Notes under the pieces: model-generated
The model's input: the letters and a program-made list of their open reading frames with translations, nothing else
Database searches by the model: none
Told to the model about the DNA's origin: nothing
Shown here: one piece after another, positions 52,021-61,599 of the stretch
Numbering within the stretch: the first letter of the stretch is position 1
Layout: each line of letters starts with the position of its first letter
Translations under genes and position numbers: made by a program
NCBI RefSeq assembly: GCF_013408335.1
Contig: NZ_JACBZR010000001.1
Location: forward strand, 5,047,501 to 5,111,500
Direction: 5' to 3'
DNA from: Nocardioides panzhihuensis
GTDB lineage: Bacteria > Actinomycetota > Actinomycetes > Propionibacteriales > Nocardioidaceae
DNA length: 64,000 nt

Positions 52021-53432
52021 GTCGCCAGGTCCTCCTGCGACTCCGTGCGAGCCTCGGTCCACCGGACCGGGTCGCGCCACGGCTCGTAGATCTCCCGGAC
52101 GACGACCACGATCAGGTAGATCTCGGCGGCCACGCGGGCGAGGATCGCGAACCAGTACGCCGGCTGGTCGCCGCCGCTGCTGGCCAGCATGTCCGCGAGA
52201 TACCACCAGACCGCGACGAAGTAGATCAGCTCACCGGCCTGCCAGATGAGCTGGTCACGCCAGCGCGGCACGGCGAGCACGGCCAGCGGCAGCAGCCACA
52301 GGACGTACTGCGGTGAATACACCTTGTTGACCAGCAGGAATCCCGCGACGATCAGGAAGCCGAGCTGCGCCAGCCGCGGTGTCTCGCGGGCGGTCAGACC
52401 GATGATCAGTACGCCGCTGCACCAGGCGATGAAGAAGGCCCAGGAGACGAGGTTGACCGTCTGCGCCGAGATCGCCGCGTCGCTGGCCTGCTGGGCCACG
52501 AGCCACAGCGAGCCGAGGTCGGGGCCGCGCTCGGAGTTGAAGCTCCAGAAGACCTTCCACTGCTCCAGGCCGGTCGCCATCGCGGGCAGGTTGGCCAGCA
52601 CCCAGGCAAGGATCGTCGCCAGGACGGCGACCGCCAGGTCGTAGTAGCGACGACGCCGGATGCAGATGATGACCAGCCCGCCGAGCAGGAAGAGCGGGTA
52701 GAGCTTGGTCGCACAGCCGAGCCCGATCAGGATGCCGGTCAGCAGCGGCCGGTCCCGCGACCACGCCCACAGCGCACCAGCAACGAAGACGACGGCCAGC
52801 ATGTCCCAGTTGATGACCCCGGTCACCGCCAGCACCGGGGCGAGCGCGAACGCGGCCGCGTCCCAGGGCCGTCGGCGATGCGTACGTGCCAGGAACCAGG
52901 CCGAGAGCAGCGCCGCGACCGCGAAGCCGATCACGTTCACGATGATGAAGACCCGGATCTCGTGGTGCATGCCGGGCAGGCCCCAGAAGCTCGAGGTCTC
53001 CACGAGATGGCGCTCGTCCTCGTCGGGGGTGTCGGTCAGCCAGTCGGTGACGTGCGCCGTCGCCCAGGCGTAGTAGGAGATGCCGACCGGATACTCCATC
53101 ACCTGCGAGTAGCGCGCCCGGACGTCAGGATCGGAGGAGTACGGCCACTCGTGCTCGGCCAGGCCCCGGTCGACGTAGAGATAGGGCAGGTCGGAGTAGC
53201 AGAAGTGGGTGTATCGGCTCTCGCCGTTGGTCCAGGTGGCGTTGTAGCAGGTCTGCTTGGAGACCATCCCGATGGCGAACGTGAGCGCGGTCAGGAGCAG
53301 CAACAGGCCGACAGCGCTGAACCAGCGCCGTCGGCCGTGTGCGATTCCCCCGAGAGGACCGCCCACCGCGGTGGAGGCGGTCCTGACGACCGCATCCTCC
53401 GCCGCTGGGGAGGTCACTGGACCATCCGTCAC
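51978..53432 (-). CDS. GT87-family membrane mannosyltransferase-like protein (DUF2029)
   Basis: Encodes 484 aa with about ten membrane spans (VGLLLLLTALTFAIGMV, FIIVNVIGFAVAALLSAWFL, LLTGILIGLGCATKLYPLFLLGGL and later). DLPYLYVDRGLAEHEWPY is the extracytoplasmic loop with the acidic residues of GT-C glycosyltransferases. In mycobacteria a homologue follows ponA (polyprenol-phosphate-mannose-dependent transfer to lipomannan or PIM). The start overlaps the PBP stop by 4 nt, so the two are one unit. Confidence 0.85.
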   Translation of the reverse strand: MTDGPVTSPAAEDAVVRTASTAVGGPLGGIAHGRRRWFSAVGLLLLLTALTFAIGMVSKQTCYNATWTNGESRYTHFCYSDLPYLYVDRGLAEHEWPYSSDPDVRARYSQVMEYPVGISYYAWATAHVTDWLTDTPDEDERHLVETSSFWGLPGMHHEIRVFIIVNVIGFAVAALLSAWFLARTHRRRPWDAAAFALAPVLAVTGVINWDMLAVVFVAGALWAWSRDRPLLTGILIGLGCATKLYPLFLLGGLVIICIRRRRYYDLAVAVLATILAWVLANLPAMATGLEQWKVFWSFNSERGPDLGSLWLVAQQASDAAISAQTVNLVSWAFFIAWCSGVLIIGLTARETPRLAQLGFLIVAGFLLVNKVYSPQYVLWLLPLAVLAVPRWRDQLIWQAGELIYFVAVWWYLADMLASSGGDQPAYWFAILARVAAEIYLIVVVVREIYEPWRDPVRWTEARTESQEDLATQESKMISSNEVAV

Positions 53433-56215
53433 TGAGTAGCGCCCTCCGCATTGCCTGTGTCGTTGTTGCCGCCACCATTATTGCCATCGGCCGGCGGAGA
53501 CGAAGTCTCGCAGTCGCCCAACCAGTCACAGCTGGTATCGGGGACCTCGGGCTCGGTCGACTCCGGCTCGTCCGGGGTCGTCTCGTCGCCCGGCTCCTTG
53601 GTCGGCTTGTCGGTCGGCTTCTGAGTCTCCTCAGGCTTCTCGATCGGGATGCAGAGACCCTTGCGCTCGTCCTTCTTGGAGCAGTCCTCCGACGGGGTCG
53701 GGCTCGGCTCCGGGGTCGCGGTCAGCGACGGCTCGTGGCCGTCCTGGGGCGCGATACCGTCCATCCAGGCCGGCTCCGGGAACTCCTCGAGCTCGAGGTC
53801 ATCGGTCAGCGGGCTCATGATCGCGGCCCAGGTCTCGGCCGGGTAGCCGGCTCCGTAGTAGGAGTCGAGCCAGTCGTCCAGCTTGCCGGAGCCCTTGCCG
53901 CGGACATACATCACTGCCGTCGAGAGCTGCGGGGTGTAGCCCGCGAACCATGCCGAGGAGACGTCGTCGTCGGCGTTGGTCGCCGTTCCGGTCTTACCGG
54001 CGGCGGGCTGGTTGATCACACCGGCCGTCTGGCCGGTGCCGCTCTCGACGACGCGCTGCAGCGCGTAGGAGGTGTCGTCGGCGGCGTCCTCGGACATCGC
54101 CCGCTCCTCGCCGTCACGCTGATCCCACTCGTAGACGACCTCACCCTTGGCGTTGACCACCTTCGAGACGACGTGCACCGTGTTGCGTACGCCGCCGTTG
54201 GCGATGGTCGCGTAGGCGTTGGCCATGTTGATCGGGCTGATCGCCTGACGCCCTAGCGTGAGCAGGTAGTTCTTCGGGTCGAAGTCGATCGAGTAGGCCG
54301 GGATCGAGCGGTAGTCGGCCGGCGCGTCCTCGGCGTGCTGCTCGTCCGGCGGCAGACCCGCCTTGACCGCCATCTCGTAGACGTCCTCGCTGCCGTTGGG
54401 CAGGGCAGACGACATCTGGACGAAAGAGGTGTTCACCGACTCCTCCATCGCCTTGATGCCGGTGATGTGCTCGCCGTAGCCGTGGCCGGTGGGGTCCGCA
54501 GCCGTCTGACCCGAGTTGCGGACCTCGCGGTCGGTGCCGGGGATCTCCCAACCACCCTCACCGGTCCAGGTGTCCTTCAACGAGTAGCCCGCCTCGAGAG
54601 CGGCCGCCATGGTGAACGGCTTCATCGTCGAACCGGCCATGCCACCCGAGGCGGCCCAGTTGATCTGGGACTCGAGGTAGTCCTGACCGCCGTAGAAGCC
54701 CTTGAGCGCACCGGTCTTCACGTCGACCGTCGCGGCGCCCACGTGCAGCTCGTTCTCGGGACGCTTGGCGTTGACCGCCTTCTTGTCCTCGGGACGTACG
54801 TCCCTGACGGCGTCCTCCGCGGTCTTCATCGCCTTCGCGCTCAGCGTGGTGGTGACCTTCAGCCCCTTGCTGTCGATCTCCTCCTCGGTGAAGAGCGGTT
54901 CGCCGTCCTCGTTCTTGAGGGACTTCAGCTCGTTCTTCACCAAGGTGAGCGCGTGGCCCTTCTGGCCGCCGAGGCGGCTGTCGGCCTTCGGCTTGGGGAA
55001 CTTGGGGAGTGCAGCCTTCGACTTCTCGAGGGTGGCCTCGTCGTAGTCGCTGAGCGCCTTGCCCTGGGCCTTGAGCTCGGCCATTCCGTTGAGGACGTAC
55101 TGATAGCGGCCGAGCAGCTCGGTGCCGCCGGCGTCGGCGCCGGACTTCTCCGGATCGAACCCGTTCGGGTTGTTGAGGATCGCGGTCAGCGCCGCGGCCT
55201 CCTTGATGTTCAGGTCCTCCGCCGACTTGCGGAAGTAGGTCTTCGCCGCGGCCTGGACGCCGTAGGCACCCCGCCCGAAGTAGACGGTGTTGAGATAGCC
55301 GGTGAGGATCTCGTCCTTGGACTCCTGCCGGCTGATCTTGAGCGAGATGACCGCCTCTTTGACCTTGCGGGAGTAGGTGCGTTCCTGGCTCAGGTAGAGG
55401 TTCTTGACGTACTGCTGGGTGATCGTCGAGGCACCGCCCTGGCTGCCGGTGGTGGCGTTGGAGAAGAGGGTGCGCGCGATGCCCTTGAGATCGATGCCGT
55501 TGTTCTCGTAGAAGCTGCGGTCCTCGGCGGCGACGGCAGCGTCCTTCACGATCGCCGGCATCTCCTCCGGCCTCAGCGCGTCACGGTTCTGGTCGCCCGC
55601 CTGGAAGCGGCCGACCTCCTTCTTGCCGCCGGCGTAGTAGACGAAGCTGGACTCGGCCTGGAACGCCGCGTTGGCGCTGGGGATCGAGATCATGTGGTAC
55701 GAGATGATCACCCCCGCGCTGCCGATCAGTGCCAGGACCAGCGCGCAGACGCCCGCGATCTTGGCGATCCGGACCGCCAGGGCCTTCTTGTCCCGCTCGC
55801 CGTCGCCGTAGTCGTCCGCACCGAAGGCGGACTTGGGGTCGCGCCCCTTGCCGCCACCGCTGCCACCGCTGACGCCGCCTCCGTGTCGCTCGGGACGCAC
55901 AGGGCGCTGACCGAGCCGGTCGACCGGGGGCTCGCCGGGACGGCGTGGGCCCGGGTAGGGCGGCCGTTGACCGGGACGGGGACCGCCGGGAGGCATCGGG
56001 CGCTGGGCGCCCGGGCGCCGGGGGCGGCCGCCTGGCGGCGGGCCCTGCGAGGCACCTTGCGGGCGGCGCGGAGCCGGCGGGCGACCGGAAAGAGCACCCT
56101 GCGGCGGGCGCGGGGCGCCCTGGGGTCGTCCTGGCAGCCCACCGAGATCGGGTCTACGGGGACTGGCGTTGCGGGGGCTGGGCCTTTGAGAGAAGCCGCC
56201 GGAATGGTCGCTCAC
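53429..56215 (-). CDS. ponA: Class A penicillin-binding protein (PBP1)
   Basis: Encodes about 928 aa. A Pro/Arg/Gly-rich cytoplasmic tail of ~150 residues precedes the membrane anchor (VCALVLALIGSAGVIISY). Glycosyltransferase (GT51) motifs: EDRSFYENNGIDLKG and GASTITQQYVKNLY. Transpeptidase motifs: S-T-M-K (GSTMKPFTM), SVN (EESVNTSF) and KTGT (AGKTGTATN). The C-terminal tail is Thr/Pro/Glu-rich. It polymerises and crosslinks peptidoglycan. The GTG at 56215 is taken because family similarity starts soon after, with AGGAG 12 nt upstream; the frame is open to 56554. Confidence 0.93.
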   Translation of the reverse strand: MSDHSGGFSQRPSPRNASPRRPDLGGLPGRPQGAPRPPQGALSGRPPAPRRPQGASQGPPPGGRPRRPGAQRPMPPGGPRPGQRPPYPGPRRPGEPPVDRLGQRPVRPERHGGGVSGGSGGGKGRDPKSAFGADDYGDGERDKKALAVRIAKIAGVCALVLALIGSAGVIISYHMISIPSANAAFQAESSFVYYAGGKKEVGRFQAGDQNRDALRPEEMPAIVKDAAVAAEDRSFYENNGIDLKGIARTLFSNATTGSQGGASTITQQYVKNLYLSQERTYSRKVKEAVISLKISRQESKDEILTGYLNTVYFGRGAYGVQAAAKTYFRKSAEDLNIKEAAALTAILNNPNGFDPEKSGADAGGTELLGRYQYVLNGMAELKAQGKALSDYDEATLEKSKAALPKFPKPKADSRLGGQKGHALTLVKNELKSLKNEDGEPLFTEEEIDSKGLKVTTTLSAKAMKTAEDAVRDVRPEDKKAVNAKRPENELHVGAATVDVKTGALKGFYGGQDYLESQINWAASGGMAGSTMKPFTMAAALEAGYSLKDTWTGEGGWEIPGTDREVRNSGQTAADPTGHGYGEHITGIKAMEESVNTSFVQMSSALPNGSEDVYEMAVKAGLPPDEQHAEDAPADYRSIPAYSIDFDPKNYLLTLGRQAISPINMANAYATIANGGVRNTVHVVSKVVNAKGEVVYEWDQRDGEERAMSEDAADDTSYALQRVVESGTGQTAGVINQPAAGKTGTATNADDDVSSAWFAGYTPQLSTAVMYVRGKGSGKLDDWLDSYYGAGYPAETWAAIMSPLTDDLELEEFPEPAWMDGIAPQDGHEPSLTATPEPSPTPSEDCSKKDERKGLCIPIEKPEETQKPTDKPTKEPGDETTPDEPESTEPEVPDTSCDWLGDCETSSPPADGNNGGGNNDTGNAEGATQ

Positions 56216-56547
56216 GGGTGTTGCACTGCTCCTGTGACTGCCCGGCACGTGACCGGACGGGCTGACACTGACAATCCCCCGACGTCGCTGAATCCCCCCG
56301 AGGGAATCCCTTGAACCTGACGCGACGCTTGCCGGACATCTCCCCGGGTGGTTTCCGCGGGTCGGTGGACGGCAGCCATCAGCGTACGCAATCGACGCTA
56401 GCGCTCGCGCATCCACGCCCAGCGCGCCCCAAGTCACCCGACGGCAACAGTTCGGTGACGGTTGCATCGAAGTGGTTCCTTCCGGCGTCATCAGACAAGA
56501 CTTAGGTCGCTGTTGGCAACTGTGGATATATCGGTACGATAGGTCGC
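56216..56547. other. ponA/padR divergent intergenic region
   Basis: This 332-bp non-coding stretch lies between two divergent genes. It holds the padR promoter (56513-56540) and short GC-rich inverted runs (GAGGGAATCCCTTG at 56299-56312, CGCTAGCG at 56396-56403) that could be regulatory. No gene is evident. Confidence 0.4.
56513..56541 (+). promoter_or_regulatory. padR promoter with dyad
   Basis: TTGGCA (56513-56518), a 16-nt spacer and TACGAT (56535-56540) precede the ATG by 7 nt (leaderless). The dyad TATCG-GTA-CGATA (56529-56541) overlaps the -10 and is a candidate PadR operator, so PadR would repress its own synthesis and the adjacent ino1. Confidence 0.6.
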
Positions 56548-57198
56548 ATGGCACGTCGCGCAGAGACGATCGAGTTGGCAGTCCTTGGGCTGCTGCACGA
56601 GTCGCCTATGCATGGCTACGAGCTGCGCAAGCGGCTCAACCTGATGCTTGGCTGGGGTCGAGTGCTGTCGTACGGCTCGCTCTACCCGGCCTTGAAGAAG
56701 ATGCTGCGCAAGCACCTCATCGAGGAGGCAGCGCAGAGCGTGACGCCGGTGACCCGGCGTCCGCGGATCGTCTACCAGCTGACGCCTGCCGGTGAGCGGG
56801 AGTTCACCCAGCTCATGTCCGAGGTGGGTCCGATGGCCTGGGAGGACGACAACTTCGACATAAGGTTCGCGTTCTTCGGTCGCACCGACATGGAGATCAG
56901 GCTCCGCGTCCTCGAAGGACGCCGAAGCCGGCTCCAGGAGCGGCTCGATCGGGTACAACGCGAGCTTGCCATGACCCAGAAAGAGGTCGACTCCTACGCC
57001 CGCGAGCTTCAGCGTCACGGTGTCGAGTCGGTCGAGCGGGAGGTCCGATGGCTCTCCTCGCTGATCGACGCCGAACGCAACCCGAAGCCTGTGATCGATG
57101 AGCAGGCAGCGGGTCGGGGGGACCTGGGGGATGACGACGGCGTACGCGACGAAGCGCACGTCTCGCGCACAGCGCAGAGCAGCCAAGAGAACGAGTGA
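56548..57198 (+). CDS. PadR family regulator upstream of ino1
   Basis: Encodes 216 aa. The N-terminal winged helix ([52 protein letters not shown]) is PadR, and the C-terminal helix region ([23 protein letters not shown]) mediates dimerisation. A PadR gene next to ino1 is conserved in mycobacteria and relatives and is thought to regulate inositol synthesis. The 3' end is 47 bp from ino1 on the same strand. Confidence 0.92.
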   Translation: MARRAETIELAVLGLLHESPMHGYELRKRLNLMLGWGRVLSYGSLYPALKKMLRKHLIEEAAQSVTPVTRRPRIVYQLTPAGEREFTQLMSEVGPMAWEDDNFDIRFAFFGRTDMEIRLRVLEGRRSRLQERLDRVQRELAMTQKEVDSYARELQRHGVESVEREVRWLSSLIDAERNPKPVIDEQAAGRGDLGDDDGVRDEAHVSRTAQSSQENE

Positions 57199-57245
57199 TG
57201 ACTTCCTTGCCGATGAATCGGCAAGGAATATTGGAAGGAGCCCCG

Positions 57246-58328
57246 ATGGGTTCGGTTCGTGTAGCAATCGCGGGAGTCGGCAACTGCGCCAGCTCCCTGG
57301 TCCAGGGTGTGGAGTACTACAAGGACGCCGACCCGGCGGGCAACGTCCCGGGCCTCATGCACGTCGTGTTCGGCGACTACCACGTCTCTGACGTCGAGTT
57401 CGTCGCCGCGTTCGACGTCGACGACAAGAAGGTCGGCAAGGATCTCTCCGAGGCGATCAACGCCTCCGAGAACAACACCATCAAGATCGCCGACGTGCCG
57501 TTCACCGGCGTCGAGGTGCAGCGTGGCCCCACGCTCGACGGTCTGGGCAAGTACTACCGCCAGACCATCTCCGAGTCCGGGCTCGACCCCGTCGACGTCG
57601 TCTCGGTCCTTCGCGAGAACGAGGTCGACGTCCTCGTCTCCTACCTTCCCGTCGGTTCGGAAGAGGCAGACAAGTTCTACGCGCAGTGCGCGATCGACGC
57701 GGGCGTGGCCTTCGTCAACGCGCTGCCGGTCTTCATCGCCTCCGACCCCGAGTGGGCCGCGAAGTTCGAAGCCGCCGGCGTCCCGATCGTCGGTGACGAC
57801 ATCAAGTCGCAGGTCGGTGCCACCATCACCCACCGCGTCATGGCCAAGCTGTTCGAAGACCGCGGCGTCGCGCTGGACCGTACGTACCAGCTCAATGTCG
57901 GCGGCAACATGGACTTCAAGAACATGCTCGAGCGTGAGCGCCTGGAGTCCAAGAAGGTCTCCAAGACGCAGGCCGTGACGTCGAACCTGACCGGCGAGCT
58001 GGCCGACAAGATCGACAGCCGCAACGTGCACATCGGTCCGTCCGACTACGTGCAGTGGCTCGACGACCGCAAGTGGGCATACGTCCGGCTCGAGGGCCGC
58101 GCGTTCGGTGACGTCCCGCTCAACCTGGAGTACAAGCTCGAGGTCTGGGACTCGCCCAACTCCGCGGGGATCATCATCGACGCGGTCCGTGCCGCCAAGA
58201 TCGCCAAGGACCGCGGCGTCGGTGGCCCGATCATCCCGGCGTCGGCGTACCTCATGAAGAGCCCGCCGGTCCAGATCGAGGACACCGAGGGTCGCGTCCA
58301 GCTGGAGGCGTTCATCCGCGGCGAGTGA
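57246..58328 (+). CDS. ino1: Inositol-3-phosphate synthase
   Basis: Encodes 360 aa. NAD-binding [18 protein letters not shown] at the start, and [47 protein letters not shown] and [12 protein letters not shown] in the body are the actinobacterial/archaeal Ino1 form. It converts glucose 6-phosphate to 1L-myo-inositol 1-phosphate, the first step to phosphatidylinositol and mycothiol. GGAAGGAGCCCCG precedes the ATG at 57246; the longer frame to 57195 is rejected. PadR is the likely regulator. Confidence 0.96.
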   Translation: MGSVRVAIAGVGNCASSLVQGVEYYKDADPAGNVPGLMHVVFGDYHVSDVEFVAAFDVDDKKVGKDLSEAINASENNTIKIADVPFTGVEVQRGPTLDGLGKYYRQTISESGLDPVDVVSVLRENEVDVLVSYLPVGSEEADKFYAQCAIDAGVAFVNALPVFIASDPEWAAKFEAAGVPIVGDDIKSQVGATITHRVMAKLFEDRGVALDRTYQLNVGGNMDFKNMLERERLESKKVSKTQAVTSNLTGELADKIDSRNVHIGPSDYVQWLDDRKWAYVRLEGRAFGDVPLNLEYKLEVWDSPNSAGIIIDAVRAAKIAKDRGVGGPIIPASAYLMKSPPVQIEDTEGRVQLEAFIRGE

Positions 58329-58341
58329 TGCTCGCTCGACC

Positions 58342-58404
58342 GGTGGTCGAGCTTGTCGAGACCCCCGCCCAGTCGCGGGAGGTCTCGACAGGCTCGACCA
58401 TCGA
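58342..58404. repeat. REP-like inverted pair (copy 3)
   Basis: GGTGGTCGAGCTTGTCGAGA (58342-58361) and the inverted GGTCTCGACAGGCTCGACCA (58381-58400) flank a short CCGCCCAGTCGCGGG core that itself is a small hairpin. They match the elements at 40193 and 49711. As a pair it would fold into a long hairpin and could act as a terminator between ino1 and the convergent exporter operon. Confidence 0.85.
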
Positions 58405-58409
58405 ATCGT

Positions 58410-59633
58410 CTAGAACCGGATCGCGTCGATGATCTTGACTCTCGCCGCGATCATCGCCGGGAGGATCCCGGCGAGTGCGCCGACGGCGAGCGCGACGGCG
58501 AGACCTAGGAAGGCCGCCGAGAGCGGGAAGGGCGGGATGTCGTCGATGCCCTGGAGGACGTACTTCTCCACCAACGGGTTCTTGACGGCGGCCACGGCCA
58601 GGAGCACGCCGACCACGCCCGCGACGACGGTGGCCACGACGCTCTCCATCAGCACCGAGAAGAACACCCGCCCGGTGGTCGCCCCGAAGCTGCGCCGGAT
58701 CCCGATCTCCCGGATCCGCTGCTGGATCGTGACCAGCGCGATGTTGAGCAGGCTCAAGGCACCGAGCAGCAGGATGATCCCGGCGATCCCGATGATCACC
58801 CATTTGATCGGGCCGATCGGGTCCTCACCGCCCCACGCCAGGTAGTCGTCGCGTTGAGCGTCGACCTGGAGTCCCGGGAGCTCGGCGCGCATCGCCGTGT
58901 TGATCTCGCTGGCGAGCTCGTCGGCGCCCTCGACCGGCACCCACATCTCGTAGCTGGCGTCCGTGGGTGCTCCGGTCTGCCAGTGCTCGAGCGAGTCGGC
59001 CAGCATGAACGCACGCGGCGTGCCGTAGCCCCGCAGGCTGGTCACGCCGATGATCGTGGCGGTCACCGACATCCCCTGGCCCTTCAGGTCCACAGAGGTC
59101 GGCAGCTGTGTGCCCCGCAGACCGAGCTTCTTCAGGAAGGTCTCGTCGACCACGAGCGCCGGCGAGAGGCGCTCCTCATCCGACGCCTGCAGCCAGCGGC
59201 CCTGCGGCACCACGACCCGGTGGATGGCAGCGTACGCCGGGTCGACGCCCATCAGCTCGACCCGCTTGCTGCTGCTCGCGGCGGTCGCCTTGATGTCGTA
59301 GGCGGAGATCCTCGCCGACGCGTACTTCACGTCGAACCGCTCCACGATTGTCTGGAACGCGGGCCTGACCCGCTCGACGGAGAGGGGCATGCCGGTGCGG
59401 TCGTCGTAGGCCATGACCGAGATGTGCGCCGGCCGTCCGTCGACCTCGTAGGACTCGGTGAACATCTGCTTGGCGATCTGGCCGGCCGCGACGGTCGCGG
59501 TGATGGAGGCGACGGCCACCGCCACTCCGACCAGCGACAACAGCACCCGGAGCCGGTGGATGCGCAACTCCTGCCACGCCTCGACGGTCGAGGCGGCCAG
59601 ACCAGTGACGAGGCGCGCCAGGGCCGTCCTCAC
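58410..59633 (-). CDS. MacB/FtsX-like ABC permease
   Basis: Encodes 407 aa with one N-terminal membrane span, a large extracytoplasmic domain (residues ~55-280), and three C-terminal spans (VIIGIAGIILLLGALSLLNIAL, SVVATVVAGVVGVLLAVAAV, AFLGLAVALAVGALAGILPA), the MacB layout. Immediately before the C-terminal spans is the conserved QQRIREIGIRRSFGATTGRVF coupling segment. Works with the ATPase and adaptor upstream. Overlaps the ATPase gene by 4 nt. The cargo (peptide, antibiotic or lipid) is unknown. Confidence 0.9.
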   Translation of the reverse strand: MRTALARLVTGLAASTVEAWQELRIHRLRVLLSLVGVAVAVASITATVAAGQIAKQMFTESYEVDGRPAHISVMAYDDRTGMPLSVERVRPAFQTIVERFDVKYASARISAYDIKATAASSSKRVELMGVDPAYAAIHRVVVPQGRWLQASDEERLSPALVVDETFLKKLGLRGTQLPTSVDLKGQGMSVTATIIGVTSLRGYGTPRAFMLADSLEHWQTGAPTDASYEMWVPVEGADELASEINTAMRAELPGLQVDAQRDDYLAWGGEDPIGPIKWVIIGIAGIILLLGALSLLNIALVTIQQRIREIGIRRSFGATTGRVFFSVLMESVVATVVAGVVGVLLAVAAVKNPLVEKYVLQGIDDIPPFPLSAAFLGLAVALAVGALAGILPAMIAARVKIIDAIRF

Positions 59634-60337
59634 GCCATCGCCCCCTCGGTCAGGGGGTGCAGCCGTCCCTCGGCGAGCCGGAACCGCCTCCGGGCAAGGG
59701 CGGCGACGTTCTGGTCGTGGGTGATCGTGATCAGCGCCGCGCCGGAGTCGTAGGTCGCCTGGTCGAGCAGCTTCATCACCATCGCGCCCGTCTCGACGTC
59801 GAGCGCCCCGGTCGGCTCGTCGGCCAGCACCACCGACGGCGTCCGGACCAGGGCACGGGCGATGGCGATGCGCTGCTGCTCGCCGCCCGAGAGGAACTGC
59901 GGCATCGCGTCGAGCCGATCGCCGAGACCGACCTTGTCGAGCATCGTCGCCGCGATCCGGCGCCGCTGCCAGAACTCCCTGCCCGAGGCGTACAGGAGGG
60001 GGGCCATCACGTTCTCCAGCGCCGTACGCCCCGGCAGCAGGTTGAACTGCTGGAAGACGAACCCGACGTCACGCCCGCGGATCCGGGCGGCCTGCCGACC
60101 GCTGATGTCGGTGACGTTGCGTCCCGCCCACTCCAGGGTTCCGCCGGTCGGCCGGTCCAGCAGACCGAGCAGATTGAGCAGCGTCGACTTGCCGGTGCCT
60201 GAGCGGCCGACGATGCCGACATGGTCGCCGCGGCGTACCTGCAGATCGACGCTGGTCAGGATGGGCAGGCCCTCTCCGTCGGGGAGCTCTACCGTGCGGG
60301 CCACGCCGGTGAGCCTCAGGAGCTCCTCGGAGCTCAC
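59630..60337 (-). CDS. MacB/LolD-like ABC ATPase
   Basis: Encodes 235 aa. Walker A (GIVGRSGTGKSTLLNLLGLLDRP), the Q-loop (FVFQQFNLLPGRTALENV), the signature (LSGGEQQRIAIARALV), Walker B (SVVLADEPTGALD) and the switch His (ITHDQNVA) are complete. It powers the adjacent permease. It overlaps the permease start and the adaptor gene end by 4 nt each, so all three are one operon in the order adaptor-ATPase-permease. Confidence 0.95.
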   Translation of the reverse strand: MSSEELLRLTGVARTVELPDGEGLPILTSVDLQVRRGDHVGIVGRSGTGKSTLLNLLGLLDRPTGGTLEWAGRNVTDISGRQAARIRGRDVGFVFQQFNLLPGRTALENVMAPLLYASGREFWQRRRIAATMLDKVGLGDRLDAMPQFLSGGEQQRIAIARALVRTPSVVLADEPTGALDVETGAMVMKLLDQATYDSGAALITITHDQNVAALARRRFRLAEGRLHPLTEGAMA

Positions 60338-61446
60338 ATCTCCCCCTCAGGCATGTCGCCGGCCATCTCCTCGGGCGAGTCCTTCGCGCCCGGGACGTAT
60401 CGCAGCACCGAGTCACCGGGCTTGAGCCCGCTGGTGACCTCGACGACCTTGCCGTCGGTGACGCCGAGCTTGACCGGCTGCTCGGTCGGGGTCCCGTCCT
60501 CGCCGACGACCCAGACGCTGCCGTCCCGGACCAAGCCGGTGACAGCGGTGACCGGGATGGTGACGACGTCCCCGTCGCTCTTGCCCGCGTCGATGACCAT
60601 GGACATCGTGAGACCGTCGAAGACGGTCACCTTCCGCGGCACCAGACAGCTGATCCGGGCGCCGGCGCCGGACTCGCCCTCGCCGCCGCCCGCCTCGCCC
60701 TCCATCGCCTCGCCCTCGGGCACGTCGCTGGTGATCGTCTCGGTCGCCGCGTCCCCGATGCGCAGATCGGTGCAGGCGAACGGCTTCGGGCCGCCCTCGA
60801 TGGTCACGGTCGCCTTCTCCGGGTTGCCGGCCAGCCGGTATCGGTCCAGCGGCGAGATCGCGCCGACGGCGTGGAAGGTCGTGGGACGGATCGAGACGAC
60901 GACCCCGTCCTCGGCCACCTCGCCGAGCATGTCGACTGCGTAGTTGCCGACGATGCCCGTGGCCGGGGCCACGACCGTGTACCAGTGATAGACCGGCTTG
61001 GGTGTCGACGGCTCGGCCGGGGCGTCGTCCCGATCACCGTCGCCTCGGGCGTCATCCACGCTCCCGGGCTCGTCGGCGGACTCCTCGACGGGGTCGGCCT
61101 CCTCGGCGGGCTCCTCCTCGGCGCGCACCTGGAAGAGCTTGTCGCCCTTCTCGACCTTGGTGCCGCTCTCGGCGAACCTGTGCGCCAGCACGCCGGTCAC
61201 CGAGCTGGTGGCCGAGACCGGCTTGTCGATCACGATGGTGCCGTCGACGGTGAGCGAGTTGGAGATCGTGCCCTTCTCGACGACGACCTCCTCGGGAGGA
61301 ATCTGCCCGGTCGGCGTCAAGGGTGCCCCGTCGGCATTCTGCGTCGAGCCGGTGAAGGCCAGCTTGAAGAGGCTGGCGGCGACCATGAGCCCGATCACGG
61401 CCCAGAAGGACTTGAAAAGTACGCGGCGCACCACCGTCTTCGACAT
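60334..61446 (-). CDS. MacA/HlyD-like adaptor of the MacAB exporter
   Basis: Encodes 370 aa with an N-terminal anchor (SFWAVIGLMVAASLFKLAF) and an extracytoplasmic body. GTISNSLTVDGTIVIDKPVSATSSVTGVLAHRFAESGTKVEKGDKLFQV is the lipoyl/barrel-sandwich region with the biotinyl-lipoyl-like half-motif, and the second half HWYTVVAPATGIVGNYAVDMLGEVAEDGVVV completes it. A Glu/Asp-rich linker (EEEPAEEADPVEESADEP) replaces the coiled hairpin of Gram-negative MacA, fitting a Gram-positive exporter without an outer membrane. The first gene of the leftward operon. Confidence 0.88.
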   Translation of the reverse strand: MSKTVVRRVLFKSFWAVIGLMVAASLFKLAFTGSTQNADGAPLTPTGQIPPEEVVVEKGTISNSLTVDGTIVIDKPVSATSSVTGVLAHRFAESGTKVEKGDKLFQVRAEEEPAEEADPVEESADEPGSVDDARGDGDRDDAPAEPSTPKPVYHWYTVVAPATGIVGNYAVDMLGEVAEDGVVVSIRPTTFHAVGAISPLDRYRLAGNPEKATVTIEGGPKPFACTDLRIGDAATETITSDVPEGEAMEGEAGGGEGESGAGARISCLVPRKVTVFDGLTMSMVIDAGKSDGDVVTIPVTAVTGLVRDGSVWVVGEDGTPTEQPVKLGVTDGKVVEVTSGLKPGDSVLRYVPGAKDSPEEMAGDMPEGEM

Positions 61447-61599
61447 GAGCGGACTGTAGTCCTACGTCTCGGGTCGCGGCCGCCGAATTTCTCCCCGGTT
61501 CGGCAACACTCCATCCACGTCGGCATCGAACACATGTTCCATCCCCTAGACTCCGGGGCCCGAACGACCGACCGCCTCAGGCACGGGAGACCCCCAACA

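Noticed and set aside
54335-56314. Plus-strand ORF of 659 codons opposite ponA
   Set aside because: It is antisense to PBP1 motifs and has no independent support.
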